Source: an archaeon CG07_land_8_20_14_0_80_38_8 (GTDB taxonomy: Archaea > Nanobdellota > Nanobdellia > Tiddalikarchaeales > Tiddalikarchaeaceae). Taken from it: a stretch of DNA of 6,656 bases. This document shows, in pieces, positions 1 through 4,558 of this stretch (the first letter of the stretch is position 1; every line of letters starts with the position of its first letter). The DNA lies in NCBI GenBank assembly GCA_002779595.1, contig PEWF01000096.1, forward strand, positions 1-6,656, read 5' to 3'. The notes below the pieces were generated by a model that ran no database searches, was not told the DNA's origin, and saw only the letters and a program-made list of their open reading frames with translations. The position numbers were made by a program, and so were the translations under genes.

Positions 1-16
1 TTTTTGATTATATCAC

Positions 17-52
17 GTCTAAAGACTCATATTAATTTCTACTATTGTAGAT
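17..52 (+). CRISPR. Single complete 36-nt type V-A (Cas12a-type) CRISPR direct repeat, probably the terminal repeat of an array to the left
   Basis: The 36 bases start with GTCTAA and end with AATTTCTACTATTGTAGAT. That 3' half is the conserved Cas12a crRNA handle: TCTAC (38-42) pairs perfectly with GTAGA (47-51) around the loop TATT (43-46), preceded by AATT. GTCT (17-20) and AGAC (23-26) at the 5' end are also complementary, and the 36-nt length is typical of Cas12a repeats. Cas12a places the handle 5' of the guide, so transcription runs left to right. No second copy follows 52, so bases 1-16 are probably the end of the last spacer and the rest of the array lies before the window. A solitary repeat is the alternative. 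No cas gene is in the window. The repeat identity is strong; the array membership is inferred. Confidence 0.88.
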
Positions 53-59
53 GAAAAAG

Positions 60-67
60 TTTATAAA
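60..67 (+). promoter_or_regulatory. TATA box for the acidic microprotein gene
   Basis: TTTATAAA is a near-consensus archaeal TATA element, preceded by a purine-rich stretch (GAAAAAG, 53-59) that could act as the BRE. Initiation about 26 nt downstream would fall near base 90 and give a leader of roughly 36 nt that contains the Shine-Dalgarno site at 112-116. It begins only eight bases after the CRISPR repeat, so this promoter occupies the position where a next spacer would be. Confidence 0.6.
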
Positions 68-111
68 GAATCTTATCCCGTGAATAATTAATTCCTTTAA
101 GTAGGGATTGC

Positions 112-116
112 GAGGT
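112..116 (+). promoter_or_regulatory. Shine-Dalgarno site of the acidic microprotein
   Basis: GAGGT is complementary to the ACCUC stretch near the 3' end of archaeal 16S rRNA and lies 9 nt before the ATG at 126. It is the main evidence that the very short ORF downstream is translated. Confidence 0.6.
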
Positions 117-125
117 TTTAAAAAA

Positions 126-230
126 ATGGAAGACGAAAAATGGGACGATTACGACGACGATGACAATGACGACGTTGATGACGATGACGACGACGAAGAC
201 TTGGGCAGCGACGACGAAGAATACGAGTAA
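126..230 (+). CDS. Hyper-acidic 34-residue microprotein, function unknown
   Basis: ATG at 126 to TAA at 228-230 encodes 34 residues: 18 Asp, 6 Glu, one Lys, one Trp and two Tyr. It begins MEDEKWDDYD and contains a run of six Asp (residues 18-23). I do not recognise the family. It is supported as a gene by a TATA box (60-67), a Shine-Dalgarno site at good spacing (112-116) and a T-rich terminator (261-280), which together make a complete small transcription unit. Asp is mostly GAC (14 of 18), so the body is a GAC/GAT trinucleotide tract, more GC-rich than its AT-rich surroundings. There is no signal peptide or membrane segment. Such a polyanion could mimic nucleic acid or bind basic proteins or metals, but that is inference. 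The neighbouring Cas12a-type repeat makes a CRISPR-related role conceivable but unproven. The tract could also be a low-complexity remnant. Confidence 0.62.
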   Translation: MEDEKWDDYDDDDNDDVDDDDDDEDLGSDDEEYE

Positions 231-260
231 TCCAATCTCGTATCAAAGTTTTTGAAAAAA

Positions 261-280
261 CCTTTTTTTTATTATTTTTT
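261..280 (+). terminator. T-rich archaeal terminator after the microprotein gene
   Basis: Thirty bases past the TAA the plus strand has eight T (263-270), then ATTA, then six T (275-280). Oligo-T tracts in the non-template strand are the usual intrinsic termination signal for archaeal RNA polymerase. A shorter TTTTT run at 249-253 precedes it. The tract separates the microprotein unit from the next promoter. Confidence 0.55.
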
Positions 281-292
281 CTGAAAAAGCAA

Positions 293-301
293 TATTTATA
301 A
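293..301 (+). promoter_or_regulatory. TATA box of the leucine-rich-repeat gene
   Basis: TATTTATAA is centred about 29 nt before the ATG at 326, with a purine-rich GAAAAAGC just upstream as a possible BRE. This spacing puts the start of transcription at or within a few bases of the start codon, so the mRNA is probably leaderless. No Shine-Dalgarno site is visible before 326. Confidence 0.55.
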
Positions 302-325
302 TCAGATTTTACCCTTTCTTTAATT

Positions 326-1060
326 ATGGGTCTTGAATTCAGGATATCTGATAATTTCAAATTAAAATTAGCAGCGAACAATGAAATTCATATTTACGCT
401 GGCGACAGAATATTCAGGCAGGACAAGTATTTGCTAAAAAGCGTGCAAACAGACAAAATGAACAGGCAGGCGCTGGACAAATCATCAGAAATGAATGCTC
501 TTACTGAAAAAGAATTTTTGGAGTATTGCTCCAATTTTAAGAAATGGTACGAGAATGATGATAACACTCAATTGCACAAGAATATAAGATTCCAGTTACT
601 GAAAGAACTGTCAAAATATGGTTCCCATGCAAGAGAAAGATTTGAGGAGGAAATGGCAGTCAGGTTAGGCCCGGAGTACGAACCCGCAATGGATTATTCA
701 AAAAATAAAGTCCTGCTTGAATTATTGGAATTGCCTGATGCGAGTTTTGCAGGGATTAAGGAAATAAATCTGAGTTTTATGAATTTATCAGAAATTCCCG
801 AGCAAATTTACAAATTAAAGGATTTGGAAATATTAAAATTGTACAATAATAATCTTGAAGAAATTCCTGAAAAAATATTTGAACTGAAAAATTTAAGAGT
901 ATTGGATTTGGGACGCAATAAGATAAGGGAAATTCCTGAAATCTTTAAGAACAATAAATTAAGTATTGTGAATCTGGAAGGCAATCCTCTGCGTTTAAAA
1001 TATTTCAGGACAAAGTATTTGAAGAAAAAATCTGAAAGCCTAAAATATTGTTCTTTATAA
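326..1060 (+). CDS. Leucine-rich-repeat protein, function unknown
   Basis: A 244-residue protein with no signal peptide or membrane segment, so probably cytoplasmic. Residues about 1-140 are charged and not recognisable to me; they include a helical-looking stretch (about 60-118). Residues about 141-222 hold roughly three to four leucine-rich repeats with a 23-residue period: IKEINLSFMNLSEIPEQI, then EILKLYNNNLEEIPEKI, then RVLDLGRNKIREIPEI, then a degenerate cap ending NLEGNPL. The pattern LxxLxLxxNxLxxIPxxI resembles the short bacterial/Ras-type LRRs used as protein-binding surfaces. A basic tail (residues 223-239) follows. The start at 326 fits the TATA box at 293-301 and a leaderless transcript. 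The stop overlaps the convergent tfe gene. The partner and role cannot be deduced from the sequence. Confidence 0.88.
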   Translation: MGLEFRISDNFKLKLAANNEIHIYAGDRIFRQDKYLLKSVQTDKMNRQALDKSSEMNALTEKEFLEYCSNFKKWYENDDNTQLHKNIRFQLLKELSKYGSHARERFEEEMAVRLGPEYEPAMDYSKNKVLLELLELPDASFAGIKEINLSFMNLSEIPEQIYKLKDLEILKLYNNNLEEIPEKIFELKNLRVLDLGRNKIREIPEIFKNNKLSIVNLEGNPLRLKYFRTKYLKKKSESLKYCSL

Positions 1061-1612
1061 TCCGTTCAGCTTGTTCTGCAATAATCCTATTTTCTCGCTT
1101 AAACCCTTTATTTCAGTATTCAAGTCATCAATCCTTATGTGATTATCCAGGGGCTGCAGCATTCCAGAGCATGCAAAGCATGAAAAGTTTAATTCCAGGG
1201 CTTTAGGGAATTCCAGATTTATGCTGCATGAAGGGCAGTGAAAACCCTGCTCCCTGCTCTGCTCATTCTCAACCTTCTGGAATAATGAATCAAGGCGCTC
1301 CTTTTTCTTGTCTATTAACGCGTTGTAAATTTTTTCAGGCACTAATTCCCAAGTGTAAATGTACCATCCCTTTTCAGGGTCCCTTCTCCTTGTATAATTC
1401 ACTAAATTATGGGTGTACATTTTGTACATAACGCTTCTTACGAAATTAACGTCCCTGTCCAACTTGTCAGCTATTTCAAACTCGTCTGCCTTCTCAATAT
1501 CAAATAAGTGCTTCACGATTTCGAATCCTTCGTCTCCGACTACTGATTTGATAAGCAGGCGCACATCTTCATCATTTTTAAAAACGTTATATCCAGATTT
1601 AGCCTTGGACAT
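1055..1612 (-). CDS. tfe: Archaeal transcription initiation factor TFE, alpha subunit
   Basis: This 185-residue protein is the archaeal counterpart of the eukaryotic TFIIE-alpha N-terminal half. It helps RNA polymerase, TBP and TFB melt promoter DNA. Residues about 14-95 form the winged-helix domain (starting NDEDVRLLIKSVVGDEG, with the recognition region ADKLDRDVNFVRSVMYKMY). A zinc ribbon follows, with CPSC at 126-129 and CFAC at 145-148 giving four cysteines. The last 24 residues (about 162-185) look like a coiled coil. An upstream ATG at 1747 would add 45 residues, but these overlap the protease gene and do not resemble the family. The chosen ATG at 1610-1612 has GGAG three bases before it and a TATA box at 1647-1654. 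It converges on the LRR gene with a 6-bp overlap. Confidence 0.93.
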   Translation of the reverse strand: MSKAKSGYNVFKNDEDVRLLIKSVVGDEGFEIVKHLFDIEKADEFEIADKLDRDVNFVRSVMYKMYTHNLVNYTRRRDPEKGWYIYTWELVPEKIYNALIDKKKERLDSLFQKVENEQSREQGFHCPSCSINLEFPKALELNFSCFACSGMLQPLDNHIRIDDLNTEIKGLSEKIGLLQNKLNGL

Positions 1613-1615
1613 ATT

Positions 1616-1619
1616 CTCC
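1616..1619 (-). promoter_or_regulatory. Shine-Dalgarno site deciding the tfe start
   Basis: On the minus strand GGAG lies only 3 nt before the ATG at 1612, which is short spacing but supports this start over the upstream in-frame ATG at 1747. Purine-rich AAGGGAAGG lies further upstream in the same leader. Confidence 0.45.
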
Positions 1620-1646
1620 GAACCTTCCCTTTTTAATAGTATCCCT

Positions 1647-1654
1647 ATTATAAA
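1647..1654 (-). promoter_or_regulatory. TATA box of tfe
   Basis: On the minus strand TTTATAAT is preceded by an A/T-rich GAAAATATT. It lies in the 64-bp gap between the protease stop and the tfe start. Initiation about 26 nt downstream (near 1625) would leave a leader of about 12 nt that includes the GGAG. It implies tfe can be transcribed apart from the lysS-protease unit. Confidence 0.55.
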
Positions 1655-1676
1655 AATATTTTCTTTAAAAACTTTG

Positions 1677-2831
1677 TTATAAAAAGTAAGGACCAAACAT
1701 GTTAAATAATAGCAAGAATAGTGAAAATGTGAAAAGCAGGTTAACAACTAGTGCAAGAATGCTTCTTTTCCTGATTATTATTGACAATAAGTCAATCATT
1801 ATTTTTCCGCCGTCAGTTATCCATAATGGGAATAAGTTGAATACTCCAACTGCAAAATTCAGATTGCCAACCCACATTAATAATTGTATTAATATTAAAG
1901 GAATGTTCAGGATAAAATCAGGGTATTCATTTTTTAATTCAGGCTTAAAATCCCATTCCTGCTCTGTCAAGATTCCAAGATAAGCAATGCTTTCATTGTC
2001 AGGATTAGGGGTTGTTGCCAGAACGTAGCTGTTATTCTGAGTTGTTATTGTAACATTATCTCCCGGAGCCACTTCAAGCAGTTCTTCATAAAAAGTTGTC
2101 AGATTAGTGATTGTTTCATTGTTGAAAGATACAATAATTGTGTTGCCGGTCATTCCTGACAGGCTTGCAGGCCCGCCGGATGTAACATCAACTATCTCCA
2201 CTTTCGTGTATTCAATGCCTTTGCTCACCCATGGAGTTATCACGCTGCCAATTAATAATATGCAGAGGAATGCTGTTACGAAGTTGGCAAAACTTCCTGC
2301 GCAGAGCATCCTGATTCTTGACAAAACGTTTGCTTCAATGAAACTGTTAAATTCGGGCTCGACAAAAGCAACAGGCAGGAAGAGCATTAATCCCGCGCCC
2401 GCAGTTTTAAGTTTTATTTTTTCAACGCTTGCTATTATCCCATGGCTTCCTTCATGAACCACTGCGAGCACCACTATTGAAATTATTCCGTACCAGAAAG
2501 GCAGGCGCAGGTTAGTCCCTGGCACTTGGAATCCTGGCAGTAATATTCCGACAGTCGGAGTGGGATTAGGGGTTTGAAGCATTGTAACACTGCTGGTTAT
2601 TAAAGTGTGCATTGCAAATATTATGAAAAATAAGCATATTGGTATGCTGATAGTGCTTACAATTTTCCAGAACCATTCAGGATGCGCTAATTTCCTGATA
2701 TACTCCACTCCTTTCTTCCACTTGTAGACGAAAAAGATTTTGTCAACAATTTTAACGCTTGCGCGGTTTTTGTAAATAATAAAACCTATTATTAAATAAA
2801 ATAGTATTGCGGTTATTAATTCCAGATTCAT
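1677..2831 (-). CDS. Site-2-protease-family (M50) intramembrane zinc metalloprotease with PDZ domain
   Basis: A 384-residue multi-pass membrane protein of the S2P/RseP-like family, which cuts substrates within or near the membrane, often in regulated proteolysis. Membrane segments are visible near residues 5-20, 57-80, 112-134, 143-156, 181-200, 318-345 and 356-377. The zinc motif HEGSH is at residues 126-130 (H126, E127, H130). The second active-site motif is NLFPLWITDGG, with D350 as the third likely zinc ligand. Between them, residues about 210-290 look like a PDZ domain (VDVTSGGPASLSGMTGN and following), typical of the family. That segment carries five N-glycosylation sequons. The ATG at 2831 lies 5 nt after the lysS stop with GGAGG 10 nt upstream, so it is probably co-transcribed with lysS. 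Substrate unknown. Confidence 0.9.
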   Translation of the reverse strand: MNLELITAILFYLIIGFIIYKNRASVKIVDKIFFVYKWKKGVEYIRKLAHPEWFWKIVSTISIPICLFFIIFAMHTLITSSVTMLQTPNPTPTVGILLPGFQVPGTNLRLPFWYGIISIVVLAVVHEGSHGIIASVEKIKLKTAGAGLMLFLPVAFVEPEFNSFIEANVLSRIRMLCAGSFANFVTAFLCILLIGSVITPWVSKGIEYTKVEIVDVTSGGPASLSGMTGNTIIVSFNNETITNLTTFYEELLEVAPGDNVTITTQNNSYVLATTPNPDNESIAYLGILTEQEWDFKPELKNEYPDFILNIPLILIQLLMWVGNLNFAVGVFNLFPLWITDGGKIMIDLLSIIIRKRSILALVVNLLFTFSLFLLLFNMFGPYFL

Positions 2832-2836
2832 CCCAT

Positions 2837-4324
2837 TTAATCCTCCCTCTCAGGTTTCATGAGAGGGAAAAACACTGACGCTCTTATGCTCGGCTGGTTT
2901 AACAAAAACATGCACAGCCTGTCAAGCCCTAATCCGAATCCTGCAGTTGGGGGCATTCCCTGCTCTATTGCTTCAATAAAATCCTCATCCAAAGGGTGGG
3001 CTTCCTTGTCGCCTTTTTTCAGGAATTCCTGCTGCTCCAATAATCTGCTCCTCTGGTCTAAAGGGTTATTAAGTTCATCATACGCTTTGACTAATTCCCA
3101 GCCGTTCACTAATAATTGCACAGTGTTTATTTTGGAAGAATCAGATTCATTCCTTTTTGCGAGCGGTATCATTTCAACAGGGTAATTCGTGAGGAATGTC
3201 GGCTGCTTTATTTTCGGGCGGCAAGTTCTTTTGTATAATTCATCAAGTAATGCGCCGTAATGTTTTGCCTTTTCAGCATCAATGTCAGGTATTTTCTTCT
3301 TAATAATTTCTTTTTTTAATGATTCATAAGTGCTGCAATCGTCAATGTCAATCCCTGCATTTTTTAATAGTAATTCCCTAAAACTAATCCTTTGATAAGG
3401 AGTTGTGAAGTCAAAAATTTCACCCTGATACTCCAATTTTAATGACTTATTAATTTTTTTAAGCAAATAAGTCATTAATTTCTCGGTGAATTTCATTAAT
3501 TCCTCATAATCCTGATAAGCCCAGTAAAATTCGAAATGGTTGGGTATTTCCTGCAAATGTGATGAATCCATCCCTTCATTCCTGAAAGTGGGCCCTATTT
3601 CGTAAATTTTTTCAAAACCTGCAATTATCAGCCTTTTCAAGTGCATTTCAGTGCTGATTCTTAAATAAAAATCAGTATTTAAGGTGTTATGGTGCGTTTT
3701 GAAAGGTTCAGCACTGGCCCCCCCGTAAATTAACTGCATTATTGGGGTCTGGACTTCAAGGAATCCCTGCTTGTCCATGAACTCCCTGACTGTCTTGATT
3801 ATCCTTGTCTTCTTTTTGAAGGTTTCAATAAGTTCAGGGTTCATAATCGCATCCAAATGCCTCTTCCTCAAGCGGTTTTCCTCATCCTTTAACCCGTGGT
3901 ACTTTTCAGGCAAAGGCAGGAGTGATTTGCTGGCTAATTCAAATTCTGAAGCATTTATTGACAATTCTCCCCGCTTAGTCCTGTAAGGGTTTCCTTTCAC
4001 AACTATTATGTCACCCAAGTCCAGATAATCAAGAAGTTCATAATTAGTGCTTAATTTGTTCTTCTGGAAAACAACCTGCAATCTGCCTTTCTCGTCCTGA
4101 ACGTGCGCGAATGCAATGCTGCCCATATTCCTCAAAGCCATTATTCTGCCAGCAATGATTTCATTCTTCCTTGAAGAAGAGTCCTTTTTTAATTTATTAT
4201 AACTTTTCAGAATATCTTCTGAGAATTTCTTATTCTTGAGAATTATTTGAGGGTAAGGGTTTATCCCTTTCTCTTCCAATTTTTTTAATTTCTTAATGCG
4301 CTCAGCAGTGTAATCATCAGTCAT
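2837..4324 (-). CDS. lysS: Lysyl-tRNA synthetase, class II
   Basis: Charges tRNA-Lys with lysine using ATP in the cytoplasm. The 495-residue length is normal for class II LysRS. Residues about 57-138 form the OB-fold anticodon-binding domain (IIAGRIMALRNMGSIAFAHV...). The catalytic domain follows with motif 1 near 182-197 (FMDKQGFLEVQTPIMQ), the GGASAEPFKTHHN segment (201-213), motif 2 starting FRNEG (247-251) and motif 3 AGFGLGLDRL (461-470). PVEMIPLAKRN (382-392) and the NGWELVKAYDELNNPLDQR segment (407-425) are also characteristic. Many euryarchaea use an unrelated class I enzyme, so this is the bacterial/eukaryotic type. After FRNEG the usual H-N-P-E-F-T becomes H-L-Q-E-I-P with one extra residue. 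The start at 4324 fits a TATA box about 27 nt upstream and a leaderless mRNA. It is followed closely by the S2P-like gene. Confidence 0.96.
   Translation of the reverse strand: MTDDYTAERIKKLKKLEEKGINPYPQIILKNKKFSEDILKSYNKLKKDSSSRKNEIIAGRIMALRNMGSIAFAHVQDEKGRLQVVFQKNKLSTNYELLDYLDLGDIIVVKGNPYRTKRGELSINASEFELASKSLLPLPEKYHGLKDEENRLRKRHLDAIMNPELIETFKKKTRIIKTVREFMDKQGFLEVQTPIMQLIYGGASAEPFKTHHNTLNTDFYLRISTEMHLKRLIIAGFEKIYEIGPTFRNEGMDSSHLQEIPNHFEFYWAYQDYEELMKFTEKLMTYLLKKINKSLKLEYQGEIFDFTTPYQRISFRELLLKNAGIDIDDCSTYESLKKEIIKKKIPDIDAEKAKHYGALLDELYKRTCRPKIKQPTFLTNYPVEMIPLAKRNESDSSKINTVQLLVNGWELVKAYDELNNPLDQRSRLLEQQEFLKKGDKEAHPLDEDFIEAIEQGMPPTAGFGLGLDRLCMFLLNQPSIRASVFFPLMKPERED
2842..2846 (-). promoter_or_regulatory. 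Shine-Dalgarno site of the S2P-like protease, inside the lysS 3' end
   Basis: GGAGG on the minus strand is formed by the last codons of lysS (encoding ...REG/RED-type acidic end, Arg-Glu-Asp) and lies 10 nt before the protease ATG at 2831. A nearer ATG at 2836-2834 is followed at once by GGA TGA and cannot start a protein. The arrangement indicates translation of the protease from the lysS transcript. Confidence 0.6.
3439..3478. repeat. 13-bp perfect inverted repeat inside lysS
   Basis: TTAATGACTTATT (3439-3451) is the exact reverse complement of AATAAGTCATTAA (3466-3478), with 14 bases between. It could form a stable hairpin in DNA or in lysS mRNA. The right arm extended to ATAAGTCATTAATTT (3467-3481) is repeated exactly at 4338-4352, between the lysS TATA box and start. 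It lies in the coding sequence for residues about 284-296 and does not break the frame. Confidence 0.7.
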
Positions 4325-4346
4325 TACAGAATAACGGATAAGTCAT

Positions 4347-4355
4347 TAATTTAAA
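4347..4355 (-). promoter_or_regulatory. Probable TATA box of lysS
   Basis: On the minus strand TTTAAATTA is centred about 27 nt before the lysS ATG at 4324, in the 35-bp gap after the L40e gene. No Shine-Dalgarno site precedes the ATG, so transcription would start at or next to the start codon. The element is a weak match to TTTATAAA, and read-through from the L40e gene is also possible. Confidence 0.4.
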
Positions 4356-4359
4356 AGAA

Positions 4360-4524
4360 TTACTTCTTCATCTTCTTGGCTCTTAAATCCTTGCTTCCGC
4401 ACTTCCTGCACTTCACTGATTTGTCCATTATGCGGGTATTCTGAGTTCTTATCTTGCTTTTGCATCTCCTGCACACAAATACTCCTTCAAATAATCTGCG
4501 CTGTGCTTCTGCAATTTTAACCAT
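4360..4524 (-). CDS. rpl40e: 50S ribosomal protein L40e
   Basis: A 54-residue basic zinc-ribbon protein of the large ribosomal subunit, found in archaea and eukaryotes (where it is made as a ubiquitin fusion). It reads from ATG at 4522-4524 to TAA at 4360-4362. The AEAQRRLFEGVFVCRRC segment (residues 5-21) and VKCRKCGSKDLRAK (37-50) are diagnostic. The four zinc cysteines are C18, C21, C39 and C42. The tail KKMKK is basic, as expected for an rRNA-binding protein. There is no fused ubiquitin. The start follows a TATA box about 30 nt upstream with no Shine-Dalgarno site, suggesting a leaderless transcript. lysS begins 35 nt downstream on the same strand, so the two translation genes may share some transcripts. 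Confidence 0.92.
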   Translation of the reverse strand: MVKIAEAQRRLFEGVFVCRRCKSKIRTQNTRIMDKSVKCRKCGSKDLRAKKMKK

Positions 4525-4549
4525 AATAGAATAAGACAAGAAAAGTGTT

Positions 4550-4558
4550 TATTTTAAA
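4550..4558 (-). promoter_or_regulatory. TATA box of the L40e gene, overlapping the upstream stop codon
   Basis: On the minus strand TTTAAAATA is centred about 30 nt before the L40e ATG at 4524. It contains the TAA stop (4556-4554) of the transglutaminase-like gene, so promoter and stop codon share bases. No Shine-Dalgarno site is seen, which fits a leaderless mRNA. Confidence 0.5.

Noticed and set aside
75..108. ATCCC (75-79) and GGGAT (104-108) as a stem in the microprotein leader
   Set aside because: Only five base pairs around a 24-base loop with no further pairing; too weak to call a riboswitch or regulatory hairpin.
53..125. Further CRISPR repeats to the right of the first
   Set aside because: No GTCTAA or TCTAC...GTAGA handle occurs again in this stretch, so the array does not continue in this direction.
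118..381. Minus-strand 87-residue reading frame with an Arg/His-rich stretch
   Set aside because: It is the antisense of the GAC/GAT tract of the microprotein, crosses the terminator and the LRR gene promoter, and has no promoter or ribosome binding site of its own.
1655..1678. Similarity between bases 54-71 (after the CRISPR repeat) and the minus strand upstream of tfe, as a possible self-targeting guide
   Set aside because: About 15 of 18 bases agree, but both are low-complexity A/T promoter sequence, there are seed-region mismatches, and the flanking bases are TTAT rather than a TTTV PAM in register.
1613..1747. 45-residue N-terminal extension of TFE from an upstream ATG
   Set aside because: It overlaps the 3' end of the protease gene and the tfe TATA box and does not resemble TFE; the ATG at 1612 has a Shine-Dalgarno site and gives the normal family start.
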